Assembly: GCF_008298035.1 (NCBI RefSeq)
Contig: NZ_CP042910.1
Span: forward strand, 7,006,001-7,070,000
Length of the DNA stretch: 64,000 nucleotides
Direction: 5' to 3'
From: Gimesia maris
GTDB taxonomy: Bacteria; Planctomycetota; Planctomycetia; Planctomycetales; Planctomycetaceae
Of the stretch, positions 1-8,205 are shown piece after piece. Position 1 is the stretch's first letter. Every line of letters starts with the position of its first letter. Made by a program: the position numbers and the translations under genes. Under the pieces are notes generated by a model that searched no databases, was not told the origin of the DNA, and worked only from the letters and a program-made list of their open reading frames with translations.

Positions 1-3000
1 GCGGGACCGGCTCCATAGAATTGAAAAGCACCATCGCCGTCGGTGATGGTATACGCGCGAAAGATGCCAAAATTCGGGTTCTCGCCGGCCAGCAGCAGAC
101 GTGTGTTCGAGAAGGGGACGCCGTTGACTTTCAACCGTCCTGTCAATTCGGGACGACCGCCCAGGTTGAGTGTGCTGGTCTTACCGTTTTCAGGCAGAAT
201 GGCCTGACGCACGACGCCATTCGAATTCGCTTCGTCGGCTCGAAGCACGTAACAGAGTTGTTCGGGCAGATGCGCGACTGAGTACTGACCTTTTTCATCG
301 GTAATCACGGTCGCTAAACGTCCCGCATCACTGGTGGCACTGCCGCTGTAGCCAAAACTGTCCTGGAAGAATAAGGTTACGTTCGGTTCCGGCTGGCCTG
401 CAGCATCAGTAACCGTTCCCTGCACTGTACCACCCCGTTTGAGTATCACCTTAATATCAGGCGTCGGAGCGGCTGTGAGGTCGATCTCTTTGACAAGTGT
501 AAAAACATAATCAGGATGAGTGACTTTCAGGGATTCCTGACCAGCATCGAGATGCGTCAGGGTAAATTTTCCGTCAACGGTTTTTGCAGATCCTTCCTCT
601 GTTGTAAATGCCCCTAATGCCGGTGGCATGACGCCTCTGGATTTGGAGAGGGGAATCACGGTGGCTCCGTTGATCGGCTGACCTTGTGCATTCACAACAG
701 TTCCGGAAAGAGAAACCCCCGCTGTCAGTTTGACCTGGATCGGTTTCCCCTGGTTTTCATCGGTATTGATCGGTTCGCTCAGGGTTTGTGCAAAACCGTT
801 CGCAGCGACTTCAATCCTGTAAATTCCAGGTCCATTCACTTCCACTGCGAATTTCCCGTTTAAATTATTGACGTCCTCCCAGCGGGAGCTCTGTACAAAA
901 TTAGGACCGCGCAGTGTCCTGATCTTGATCGCACGAACCTGATATTTTTTGACTGGCAGAGAGCTATCGCCGCGGACGACCGTGCCTTGCAGTTTTGGTT
1001 TTCCTTTCACCACCACATTCAGAGTGATATTTTCAGACGGAGCGGAGACATCTTTGGGCCCTTGCAACTCGAAATTGGGGGACTGGATATCGAGTTTGTA
1101 TTTCCCACGCTGAATGGGATCGATCCGAAATTCTGTCTCCCCCGGCCTGATATAGACGCTGCCACTCCGCTGCGGGTCATCTGAATTCGCGAAGATCCAG
1201 AAACCACGATACTGCAGAGGGTCGCCAGTAAAGTTGATCTTGCCGGAAATTGAGACCAGCGAGGCAGGTGAAGGATAATGGAGCTTTAAGGAGAGAGGCT
1301 GCTCCTGCTTCAACAGAGTGGTTGAGTTGAGCACCGGCTTTCTCGTAAATGTGCTCCCCCCCGCAGGCACAGACACCGTGACGTTGTAGACATCATCCAC
1401 AATGTGAGGCAGAGTAAAGGTACCATCTTTGCTGATTTCATAACCAGAGGGAGATCTGCCAAAGGTCCACCAGTCGGGAAGCGCAATGATCTTCCACCCG
1501 GCCGGAGGTTTGCCGTCCGAGCAAAGGACTTTACCTTTTACTTCGATTCCCTTGCGCTGTACCAGTTTCCGTTTGACGATTTTTTCAGGATCGTCCATTT
1601 TGATCACCAGTTTCGTAAAGCCATACTTCGACGAGGAGGTCGCGATCTGGTATTCGAACTCCGAAGGCTTTAAGCCGAGTGTCACCTGGCCTGAGCGATC
1701 AGTGGAGGCGGTTTCCGGACTGAAACCACTTGTGTCTGTCAATGATTTGGCATAAACGGTGACATCAGGCACAGGCTTACCCTGCTCATCCACGGTTTCG
1801 ATCCGCAACTGGCAGGCACGTTCGAGTGTAATATCCTGTACGCTTTTTTTGTCGAACGAGAGCACGACGCGCGGACAGTCTGTACTGCGTTCAACCCCGA
1901 CCCAGCGTTTGGATTTGATCATGATCCGATGTTCTCCCGGCTTATGGATCTTTGCAAACAAATAACGTCCTTCCTGATCTGTTTTTGTTTGAATCAGCCG
2001 CCCTCCATTGCGATGGAGAAGCGTGACCTCGGCATCAGCCACCGGTGCACCGGTTTGATCTACAATGCGTCCACTGAGGATGCCTTGTGGAGCAGGTGAC
2101 TCTTTTTCGACACTTTTCGGTTGTACCGGGGATTCTGATTTCTGATTTGATCCTGACTTCGTCGTTGTTGCCGCAGCCTGATTCGATTTTGGTTCCTGCT
2201 CTGTTTTCGCTGTCGTTTCTTTGTCCTGTTTCACTTCCGGCTCAACTGCTGCTTGAGAACGATCCATCCGGGACATCGGCAGTAGCAGAATGCCAGCGAG
2301 TACGATGGTTGTGAAGCCGGCAAGTCCCAGTTTGGCAGACCGGGGAACCGGACGCGAGATAATCCGCCGAATACGTTGTGCCAATGGCTTACGCGGTTCG
2401 AGAATTCCAATCAGTTGCAAGCTGAGCTTGTCTGGAAACGAGGTCAGGGCCGCGATATCCAGTAACGTAGACGAATACTGGTGTGACTGCACCTTGAGTG
2501 TCACCAGCACAGTTTCATCCACGGCCTGTTCGCGTAAGCGTCTGAGCATGCTATGTGCCAACCACACCAGTGGATTGTAAAAATACAGAATCAGCAGCAA
2601 AGTCTGTAAACAGTTCAACTGCAGATCGTAGCGTTTCCAGTGCGCGAGTTCGTGAACGAAGACCTGTCGCAGCTGATCCTGGTTAAGTTGATCCAGCAGG
2701 TGACGAGGCAGGATGATCGTCGGTTTCCACAGTCCACAAATTGCGGGACTGCCGACCTGATCAGAGATTTTCAGTTGTACAACATGTTGTTTGAGGCCAG
2801 ACAGCTGACAGCAATCATGCAGCAGGTTGACAAGTTCAAGCGGTGCCTCTTCTGCTCGTTTGATGAGTTTACTAACCTGACGTGTGCGTCGCACAACGAA
2901 AACACACAAGACAGCCACGACCGACAGCCATACCAGCAACAACATCGCAGTGGGGTTGAGCCGTTGATAGGGAACGGATGTTGCTTCGCGAGGTTCTGCA

Positions 3001-3452
3001 ACAGTCAGAGGTGGAACCGGTGTGACGCTGGAAGTTGTTGCAGGTAACGCACTCGGCACTGGTTGAGAATCAGGAACCCTAAACAGAACCGGCGGGCGTT
3101 CTGTTGAAACAGTTGTTGTTCGTGGGACCTGCGGATTGAAACGATCAGTCAACTCGACATTTACCACAGCGGGAGCTGTTTCCACTTTCGAAGCTGCGGG
3201 AATGTAGTCAGATAACCAGTACGCAGCGCTCGCGGGAGAGTAAAGTGTGACTGGCAGAACGAGCTTGAGCAATACCAGAGTCCAAAGCCAATAGCGGGTG
3301 ACAGCGCGCACCCGGTGGCGCAGACACAAATCGACCAGTAGCAGAACAACCACCAGGACACAGACCTGTGCCAACATCACGCTGCTGAAGCTCCAGAAAC
3401 TTTCGCCGTAGTGATTGAGCAGTGTAATGATCTCATTCAATGGTTCAGCCAT
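1..3452 (-). CDS. M56 (BlaR1-type) membrane metallopeptidase with carboxypeptidase-regulatory repeats, C-terminus off the window
   Basis: The frame is open from an ATG at 3452 to the left edge (about 1150 codons, no stop). Residues 20-40 form a transmembrane segment. A second hydrophobic stretch precedes the zinc motif HELAHW at residues 267-272, and a further segment lies near 375-392. This is the membrane topology of M56/BlaR1 peptidases. From about residue 455 onward there are repeated carboxypeptidase-regulatory-like (Ig-fold) modules of the type 'G.V.D..G.P...A.V', still running at base 1. In BlaR1/MecR1 the zinc protease relays a surface signal by inactivating the BlaI repressor, and blaI lies 31 bp upstream on the same strand. 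Planctomycetes carry many such pairs and the signal is usually unknown. The long periplasmic repeats suggest sensing of a surface ligand rather than a beta-lactam (inference). Confidence 0.9.
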   Translation of the reverse strand, partial: MAEPLNEIITLLNHYGESFWSFSSVMLAQVCVLVVVLLLVDLCLRHRVRAVTRYWLWTLVLLKLVLPVTLYSPASAAYWLSDYIPAASKVETAPAVVNVELTDRFNPQVPRTTTVSTERPPVLFRVPDSQPVPSALPATTSSVTPVPPLTVAEPREATSVPYQRLNPTAMLLLVWLSVVAVLCVFVVRRTRQVSKLIKRAEEAPLELVNLLHDCCQLSGLKQHVVQLKISDQVGSPAICGLWKPTIILPRHLLDQLNQDQLRQVFVHELAHWKRYDLQLNCLQTLLLILYFYNPLVWLAHSMLRRLREQAVDETVLVTLKVQSHQYSSTLLDIAALTSFPDKLSLQLIGILEPRKPLAQRIRRIISRPVPRSAKLGLAGFTTIVLAGILLLPMSRMDRSQAAVEPEVKQDKETTAKTEQEPKSNQAAATTTKSGSNQKSESPVQPKSVEKESPAPQGILSGRIVDQTGAPVADAEVTLLHRNGGRLIQTKTDQEGRYLFAKIHKPGEHRIMIKSKRWVGVERSTDCPRVVLSFDKKSVQDITLERACQLRIETVDEQGKPVPDVTVYAKSLTDTSGFSPETASTDRSGQVTLGLKPSEFEYQIATSSSKYGFTKLVIKMDDPEKIVKRKLVQRKGIEVKGKVLCSDGKPPAGWKIIALPDWWTFGRSPSGYEISKDGTFTLPHIVDDVYNVTVSVPAGGSTFTRKPVLNSTTLLKQEQPLSLKLHYPSPASLVSISGKINFTGDPLQYRGFWIFANSDDPQRSGSVYIRPGETEFRIDPIQRGKYKLDIQSPNFELQGPKDVSAPSENITLNVVVKGKPKLQGTVVRGDSSLPVKKYQVRAIKIRTLRGPNFVQSSRWEDVNNLNGKFAVEVNGPGIYRIEVAANGFAQTLSEPINTDENQGKPIQVKLTAGVSLSGTVVNAQGQPINGATVIPLSKSRGVMPPALGAFTTEEGSAKTVDGKFTLTHLDAGQESLKVTHPDYVFTLVKEIDLTAAPTPDIKVILKRGGTVQGTVTDAAGQPEPNVTLFFQDSFGYSGSATSDAGRLATVITDEKGQYSVAHLPEQLCYVLRADEANSNGVVRQAILPENGKTSTLNLGGRPELTGRLKVNGVPFSNTRLLLAGENPNFGIFRAYTITDGDGAFQFYGAGP

Positions 3453-3483
3453 GTCTCTGACTCCCAATGCTAAAATGTGTTGC

Positions 3484-3888
3484 TTACTCAGGCTTGCGAT
3501 CGGCACGTTTGATGATCTTGCGAAGTTGCTGAATCTCTTCGGCAGTGAGTTCTTCTTCATCGACGATGAATTGCAGCATGGGTGTCAGCGCACCATTAAA
3601 GGCGCGACTGAGCACACGCTTCAACTCACCTCGTTTGGCATTGTCAGGACTGATAGCAGAGCTGAACAGATTCAGATTTCGAATCGACTTCCTGGTCAAC
3701 AGCCCCTTAGTCACCATGCGATCCATCGTGGTCTTTACCGTGCTGTAAGCCCAGGCGTAAGATTCTGCTAACGCTTCCTGGACGGTTCCAGCGGCACAGG
3801 GTTCGTGCTCCCAGACCACGTTCATGATGACCCATTCCACGTCGGTCATAGTTGTGGACGGCTGATTTGATTTTGCTTTTTTACCCAT
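3484..3888 (-). CDS. blaI: BlaI/MecI-family winged-helix repressor
   Basis: This is a protein of about 134 residues with the BlaI pattern: an N-terminal helix '..TDVEWVIMNVVWE', then the recognition region 'AYSTVKTTMDRMVTKGLL', and a C-terminal dimerisation helix ending in 'LRKIIKR'. The usual length is 120-130. An ATG ten codons further upstream exists, but the ATG at 3888 is preceded by a good ribosome site (GAGGAG, 5 bp away), so I take that one. It lies directly upstream of the M56 peptidase gene in the same orientation, the standard blaI-blaR order. It should bind the dyad just upstream of itself (3924-3939) and so repress both genes until cleaved. Its targets beyond this operon cannot be told from the sequence. 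Confidence 0.9.
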   Translation of the reverse strand: MGKKAKSNQPSTTMTDVEWVIMNVVWEHEPCAAGTVQEALAESYAWAYSTVKTTMDRMVTKGLLTRKSIRNLNLFSSAISPDNAKRGELKRVLSRAFNGALTPMLQFIVDEEELTAEEIQQLRKIIKRADRKPE

Positions 3889-3917
3889 CAGTTTCTCCTC
3901 ATATTCGACACGTGCCA

Positions 3918-3946
3918 ACCTTACACTACATGTGTCGTATCGTCAA
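3918..3946 (-). promoter_or_regulatory. blaI promoter with BlaI-type operator dyad
   Basis: On the minus strand a -35 TTGACG (3946-3941) and a -10-like TAAGGT (3923-3918) are 17 bp apart. The spacer contains the dyad TACGACA-N2-TGTAGTG (3939-3924). This resembles the TAC.ACA-N2-TGT.GTA operators bound by BlaI-family repressors. The position between -35 and -10 fits autorepression. The promoter call is inferred from sequence only. Confidence 0.6.
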
Positions 3947-4120
3947 GGAAATATTTTCCAGATTAGCAGAAAAAACGCTCCGAGTATCAGTAGCAGGATC
4001 GTTCTGATCAATGCCCGGAGGACTTCAAAAATTAATCCTCTGATAATTGGAATTGAACAATTTCAAGAATAATGAGCCTGTGTAGAGAATTCGTAAGCGG
4101 ACTTAGAGGACAATGATTCC

Positions 4121-4348
4121 ATGAATGAACCTGTTGCACCGGAAATGGCTGGTATCACCTGTTTGTGTCTTGGCTTAGCGCTGATCATCTGCGCGACCTG
4201 GCACCCGCAATTTCTTCTCTACCGCATGCATGCAGACCGCGTGGCCAGACATTGTGGAGAAGCAGCCACTAAGAAATTATTTCAATTGATTGGCATCGTT
4301 TCTGTCGGGTTCAGTCTCAAACACTTTGTTGATGCCTGGTTTTCCTGA
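4121..4348 (+). CDS. small hydrophobic membrane protein, unknown
   Basis: This is a 75-residue frame with ATG preceded by AGAGGA. One strong hydrophobic stretch lies at residues 11-27 and a second, weaker one at about 54-70, with basic residues between them. It would make a small inner-membrane protein with two segments. I recognise no family. It stands alone between the divergent blaI promoter and the tRNA-fragment island boundary, and could be the last core gene before the island. The codon pattern looks coding, but the length leaves real doubt. Confidence 0.45.
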   Translation: MNEPVAPEMAGITCLCLGLALIICATWHPQFLLYRMHADRVARHCGEAATKKLFQLIGIVSVGFSLKHFVDAWFS

Positions 4349-4448
4349 ATCACCGGCCGTCTGGGAATCGATCTCTACATTGGGGTTTGAAAACCATCAC
4401 AGAGCGGATTCAGAAAGGCGGGTACCTAAAAGTATCGCAAACAAATCG

Positions 4449-4480
4449 CGATTCGAACGTGCGACCTCTGCGTCCCGAAC
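4449..4480 (-). repeat. tRNA-Pro fragment, direct repeat of part of the intact tRNA-Pro at 12689-12763
   Basis: Thirty-one of 32 bases match 12700-12731, in the same orientation. The match covers the 3' half of the anticodon arm, the variable loop and the T arm. The first 28 bases are identical; base 4477 is the single mismatch. The acceptor strand beyond it is not conserved, so this is not a working tRNA. Partial tRNA copies opposite an intact tRNA commonly mark the far end of an integrated island (attL/attR). Confidence 0.75.
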
Positions 4481-4611
4481 TTATTGGTTGCATCTCCAGC
4501 ATCTTATGGTCAAAAGTCTGGCAGACGATCACCTCGTTCAAAACTGTTGAGGAACCGTCGTGTAGTGGATCTCGGTTACGGTCTGCGGTGCGTTCTCAAG
4601 AAACAAAGTCT
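4481..4611. other. non-coding gap between tRNA fragment and phosphodiesterase
   Basis: I see no gene, hairpin or promoter of note here. Together with 4349-4448 it forms the 260-bp gap in which the tRNA-Pro fragment sits. Confidence 0.5.
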
Positions 4612-6006
4612 TCAGTCGCTGGTCTGCATTGCCTCCAACAGCGGTTTACCGTCGACATCAGGGTATTTGAGTCCCAGCAGTCTGGCGATGGTGGGAGCGA
4701 TCACGGTATTGTCTACAGTGGGAAGTTTTACTCCTGTTCGGATGCCAGCACCGGACAGGATGCACATGGCGTTCATCTTCGGAAGTTTTGCCAGAAATCC
4801 ATGAGAGCCAAGCGACGTTCGCGCTTCTTCATATGTGGTGACAAGCGTATCTCCCGTCACGGAACCTGAGACTGCATATCCATCTTTCGCGATCAAAATG
4901 GCGTCGGGTACCTGGTTGTATTCACGCGGGTGCGGGAATCCGACTTCGTCAAAGCGATCAGGCAAGAGAACGTCGGCAACGCCTTCTTTTCCAACGAACA
5001 TTTTCTTGAAATCAGCAGCTGCCCGAGCAGCCTCAGCTGGATTAGTGCAGTAAACAAGACCAATGCCACCTTCTGGAATGACATGCACCTGTGCCTGCGT
5101 CAGCTTTCCCGCTTCGACCTTCAGTAAACCAGCCTCTCGCAGTAAAACGTTGGGCCGAATTGCTTTGGGTGTGAGCGTAAAACCATGATCAGCCACCAGA
5201 ATAATCGTCGTCTTTTCACGAATGCCAGCATCATCGATCGCGTCTATAATTCGAGACACACACATGTCTGCATATGCGTTGGCGGTGTAGCCCGCTTGTG
5301 ACTGTGGCCCCCGCCTGTGATGGGTCGCATCATTATTCAGCAGATGGATAAGCATCAGATGTGGTTTTCGTTCACGAATTAAGTGACACGCTGCTTCAGT
5401 CCAGACATAATCCAATCCAACGATGCTGGCTTTCCGAAAAGAGGCGTGTGTCTCGTCCTTCAAGAGCCCCTTTTCAATCAGTTCGGTTCTTAATCGCGGC
5501 GTTGTGAAATCAAGAGCGTTGGGCACATCAGGAAACTGGTCATCGAGCGACTTTGAATTGCGCGTACATGGCCAGTTCACTTCAGCGGTTCTCAACCCTG
5601 CAGCATGAGCCACATCCACCACGGTGGGAACTTTCACAAGATCACTCTGGTCGCGATGTGAATCAATCTTTACTGGCACTCCAATTCCGCCACGCACCAG
5701 AACACCATTTGCAAGGACACCATGTCGACCGGGTTTCATGCCTGTCACCAGAGTTGTGTGGTTGGGCCAGGTGACAGAAGGATCAGAAACTTTCATTCCG
5801 CCATCAACGATACAACCTTCGCGCGCGAGTCGACGAATCGTTGGCAATGGGACTTTAGGATCATCAACAAGATAAGCTGCTAACCCGTCAATGCTGATGA
5901 TGACCACATGACGTTGAGCATTGGCTGCTTGAGCCAAAGTCAGAGTATTTAGACAGACCAGGGCCACAAGAATCAGGCAGTAGAACCGACAATAACGATA
6001 ACGCAT
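4612..6006 (-). CDS. secreted type I phosphodiesterase / nucleotide pyrophosphatase (alkaline phosphatase superfamily)
   Basis: This is a 464-residue protein. A signal peptide (hydrophobic residues 8-27, cleavage near 'AQAANA') is followed by the metal site 'IISIDG' (Asp40). The nucleophile motif 'VTWPNH' follows (Thr79, as in the ectonucleotide pyrophosphatases), then 'NNDATHH' (Asp226, His230), 'ADHGF' (Asp273, His274) and a late His in 'SLGSHGF'. All residues expected for two-zinc hydrolysis of phosphodiesters are present. The start has a GGGAGA ribosome site 8 bp upstream. It should act in the periplasm on nucleotides or other phosphodiesters; the substrate is not evident. The transposase remnant directly upstream on the same strand shows that its 5' flank was disturbed. 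Confidence 0.85.
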   Translation of the reverse strand: MRYRYCRFYCLILVALVCLNTLTLAQAANAQRHVVIISIDGLAAYLVDDPKVPLPTIRRLAREGCIVDGGMKVSDPSVTWPNHTTLVTGMKPGRHGVLANGVLVRGGIGVPVKIDSHRDQSDLVKVPTVVDVAHAAGLRTAEVNWPCTRNSKSLDDQFPDVPNALDFTTPRLRTELIEKGLLKDETHASFRKASIVGLDYVWTEAACHLIRERKPHLMLIHLLNNDATHHRRGPQSQAGYTANAYADMCVSRIIDAIDDAGIREKTTIILVADHGFTLTPKAIRPNVLLREAGLLKVEAGKLTQAQVHVIPEGGIGLVYCTNPAEAARAAADFKKMFVGKEGVADVLLPDRFDEVGFPHPREYNQVPDAILIAKDGYAVSGSVTGDTLVTTYEEARTSLGSHGFLAKLPKMNAMCILSGAGIRTGVKLPTVDNTVIAPTIARLLGLKYPDVDGKPLLEAMQTSD

Positions 6007-6030
6007 GCAAGCATCTCCCAGGCGATTGGT

Positions 6031-6203
6031 CTATTGAAATATCACTTTAACCAATGAACTGTGCGTCCAGATGGAATAGTAATCACTTCTCCAGCGTTCG
6101 ATCAGCACTTTGGCTTCCTATAACGTATCGAAGACTTCCCCATTGATCAATTCAACTCTCAGTTTTCTGTTACAGGATTCAATGTAGCCATTTTCACAGT
6201 GCG
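6031..6203 (-). pseudogene. C-terminal remnant of an IS3-family transposase (OrfB)
   Basis: The minus strand reads ENGYIES.N.KLR.ELINGEVFDTL, then an in-frame TAG, then EAKVLIERWR..Y, a continuous match to the end of the IS3-type DDE integrase domain. The TAG (near 6121) stands where IS3 proteins have a leucine. The part upstream of ENGY is not recognisable, so only the last 55 or so codons survive. This is a dead fragment. It ends 24 bp before the start codon of the phosphodiesterase. Confidence 0.8.
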
Positions 6204-6564
6204 CCCCCCGCTGCCCAGGCACTCGCGTGCCGGTGCTGTAGCGACGTTCAAAGCTGCTCCGGTTTTTGTCACGACTGACGGGAATAAGTGATTTTGATTT
6301 CGAACACGACAATCACGAATTCACCCTGGGCAGATCACGATGAGTATTGAGTAATTTAGTAGACTTTCACTAAAACGAATAATAAAATGGACACTACAAG
6401 TGTCCTGAGATGCCAGACGTTTTCTCGGAAATCACTTTTGGTTGGTTTGACGCGTCGTTCGTTTCACTGAAGCGAGTTCACATCGACCTTCAAACTGCAA
6501 AAGTTGATGCAACCGGTGCACGAAGCAAACACCGCAAAGTCGCGCCGGTTAGTTTAAGGAGTAT
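6204..6564. other. non-coding, probably decayed insertion-sequence DNA
   Basis: No plausible gene is present. A short inverted repeat, AACCGG (6511-6516) with CCGGTT (6545-6550), is visible. It could be the last trace of another recombination site, but it is too degraded to call. Confidence 0.4.
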
Positions 6565-6756
6565 GGGCGATCGATGAGTGGCAGCTGTCATGTTACATGA
6601 TCCTGATAGAGAGGAGAGGATCAACATCCGCTGTCATGTTGGTCTTCCCTGAATAATTCTGATTGTGAATGCAAGATCATATAGTGTGAGTTGATAATAG
6701 ACAGAAATCCTGATAGAGATAGGCAGAATCAAATTCTGCCTATCAATAGTTAGCTG
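6565..6756 (+). repeat. leader repeat, copy A (190 bp, paired hairpins, ends at a cassette-type junction)
   Basis: This aligns along its whole length with 8852-9041. The best-conserved block holds 'GAGAGGAG.GGATCAACATC' near its first third. The second half of copy A contains a perfect 12-bp hairpin (stem GATAGGCAGAAT, 3-base loop, 6718-6744). The repeat ends in GTTAGCT (6749-6755), the form of an integron R' box, and the next small gene begins 9 bp later. The repeat interrupts no gene. I know of no named element matching it. Confidence 0.7.
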
Positions 6757-6764
6757 CAATAAGG

Positions 6765-7009
6765 ATGGCGAGAGCAGGACACCGAAAGAGGGAAGTCGTG
6801 AAGAAGAAAATCATCCGTCAATTCATCGAGATTTTCGAGAAATCCTTTGAATTCAAGCCAAAGAAGCTCGACGCGGAATGGCGAGCGATCCACGCGAGTG
6901 CCAACGTGCTCATGGTCCGCTACAACCTCTACGTCAAGCCAGGAAAAAAAAGAACAAGAGCGTATTAGATTTGAAAGAATGGATTCAAGCAGACAAACCA
7001 GAAAAATGA
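6765..7009 (+). pseudogene. small cassette-like gene, frameshifted at a run of eight A
   Basis: An ATG at 6765 (upstream AAGG) opens a basic protein of about 80 residues (MARAGHRKREVVKKKIIRQF...). The frame as written stops at 6968. At the A8 run (6944-6951) one added A would let it continue as KSVLDLKEWIQADKPEK to a stop at 7007-7009, just before the attC-like site at 7027. The downstream protein looks more natural than the short ending. The gene therefore carries a one-base deletion, or is expressed by slippage on the A run, or reflects a sequencing error. I recognise no family; 'KVVK..IIRQFIEIFEKSF' is a charged helical region. Confidence 0.5.
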
Positions 7010-7026
7010 CCATCGCAACTGCAGGC

Positions 7027-7149
7027 AGCTAACCAGTCGCTGCAGTTGACCCACAGGTTCTTGGTTGTTTTGGCTCGTTCGCTTCGGTCGCGGTATACTG
7101 GCCTTCAACCCTGCTCAGGCGAGCGGGCAACTGAGCTTTGTCGTTATCC
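7027..7149 (+). other. attC-like recombination site 1
   Basis: The left box AGCTAAC (7027-7033, near R'' RYYYAAC) and the right box GTTATCC (7143-7149, R' GTTRRRY-like) bound 123 bp. Inside, GCTGCAGTTGACCC (7040-7053) pairs with GGGCAACTGAGC (7125-7136), leaving unpaired single bases on one strand only. That is the hallmark of attC L''/L' arms. The central part is variable. The cassette junction would be after G7143. Confidence 0.7.
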
Positions 7150-7179
7150 GCCTTTGAGGGAATTCAAAGCAGAATACAA

Positions 7180-7548
7180 ATGGGTTACTGGCTTTGCGCT
7201 GAGAATGATATTGAGGATCTAACCGTAAATTCTTGGCGGTGGGGTGCGACAGTCCCGTTAATTCAGGAGAGCAACATTCTCGAACCCGATGTTGAGATTT
7301 TCGGTGACAGAATGGTGTTTGCGAAAATGGACAGTTGCCTAAAACTTGCGGATTGGTTCGAAAACAATTTCCTGAAGGACCTGGACGAGGGGTCTCGAAT
7401 CGGTCTGGATGGAAAAACGACGTCAGAACGAGATGATGGAACATTTCATCGCGATGATCTCGCCAAGAATTACAGTGCGGACCGAGATTGGCTGCTACAA
7501 TTCGTCCAGTTCCTTCGGGAATGTGGCGGCTTCAATACACTTGGATGA
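7180..7548 (+). CDS. unknown 122-residue cassette-type protein
   Basis: An ATG at 7180 is more likely than a TTG 42 bp upstream, which lies inside the attC-like site. The protein is acidic and soluble, with a tryptophan-rich N-terminus (MGYWLCAENDIEDLTVNSWRWG), a middle 'LKLADWFENNFLKDL' and a C-terminal helix 'DWLLQFVQFLRECGGF'. It has no signal peptide or membrane segment. The size and compact style recall immunity or DNA-island proteins, but I cannot name a family. It is bracketed by two attC-like sites (7027-7149 and 7561-7652), so gene plus downstream site has the layout of an integron cassette of about 500 bp. There is no obvious ribosome site. Confidence 0.6.
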   Translation: MGYWLCAENDIEDLTVNSWRWGATVPLIQESNILEPDVEIFGDRMVFAKMDSCLKLADWFENNFLKDLDEGSRIGLDGKTTSERDDGTFHRDDLAKNYSADRDWLLQFVQFLRECGGFNTLG

Positions 7549-7560
7549 CAATGAAACGGC

Positions 7561-7652
7561 GGATAACATATCGATGCACCGAAGTGCCCGCTGGTGCGCG
7601 TTTTTTGAATTGATCATCGATCGCGGGCACTCAGTGATCTCAAACATTGGCG
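7561..7652 (+). other. attC-like recombination site 2
   Basis: The left box is GGATAAC (7561-7567) and the right box is degenerate, ATTGGC (7646-7651). The arms AGTGCCCGC (7583-7591) and GCGGGCACT (7623-7631) pair perfectly, and CAC/GTG continue the stem after mismatched bases. The left half follows the same pattern (GGATAACA..TCG.TGCACCGAAG) as the sites at 9543 and 12466. It begins 12 bp after the stop codon of the preceding gene. Confidence 0.65.
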
Positions 7653-7671
7653 GGCTGACCAACGTACTCTC

Positions 7672-8205
7672 ATGATTCACCACCGAAGACGACTGCTCAT
7701 CATCGTTCCACTGCTCGCCGCCGTTGCGTGTTTCCTCGGTTGGTACGCATACGCTGAATACCGCAAGGCCCAATTCCTGCGAGATCTGCATCTTGTCGGC
7801 TTCAGCACTTCAATGATCAGCGAGCCACACGAGGAACAAAAGAATGCCGCACATGATCGAGCGGAAGAATTCGGCATCGATTTGTTCGCCGCATACAAAA
7901 GTAACCTTGAATCAGGCTTGCGTTTCCAACTTGCATGGATGCTTATCACCAATCAATCAACTGAATACTCCCAATTTGCGAGTCAAAACATCGATTCTGT
8001 CCCATGGCCGGAAGTGCGGATTTGGGTCTCTCGCCAAAATCAAGAATCATTGTCACCCAACTATCGCCAGAAACTGCTGGATCTTATCCTCGCGTCACCC
8101 ACATCCGAAGCAAAACTCGTTGCGGCTCGTTGGCCAGACAACGCGCCGAGGGGGCCGTCCCACAAAGAACGCCAAGCCCCTGAAGAAACCCCGGCGCGTC
8201 GATGA
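7672..8205 (+). CDS. membrane-anchored unknown protein, 3' end replaced by insertion-sequence DNA
   Basis: An ATG follows the attC-like site by 20 bp. Residues 7-25 form a single N-terminal transmembrane anchor (LLIIVPLLAAVACFLGWYA), and the rest is a soluble, helix-rich domain facing the periplasm. I recognise no family. Native sequence appears to end near residue 156 (...SPTSEAKLVAARW). After that the frame reads out-of-phase through transposase DNA (PRGPSHKERQAPEETPARR) to a stop at 8203-8205. The attC site expected after it is missing, so the insertion probably removed the gene's tail and its recombination site. It is likely non-functional or altered. Confidence 0.6.
   Translation: MIHHRRRLLIIVPLLAAVACFLGWYAYAEYRKAQFLRDLHLVGFSTSMISEPHEEQKNAAHDRAEEFGIDLFAAYKSNLESGLRFQLAWMLITNQSTEYSQFASQNIDSVPWPEVRIWVSRQNQESLSPNYRQKLLDLILASPTSEAKLVAARWPDNAPRGPSHKERQAPEETPARR

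Noticed and set aside
6504..6555. AACCGG...CCGGTT inverted repeat as another attC-like site.
   Set aside because: The boxes and arms expected of attC are not both present; it is too decayed to support.
7844..8140. The upstream part of the long frame ending at 8800, read as a fused transposase N-terminus.
   Set aside because: It overlaps the membrane-protein frame from 7672 out of phase and shows no transposase motif; only the part from about 8138 is transposase.
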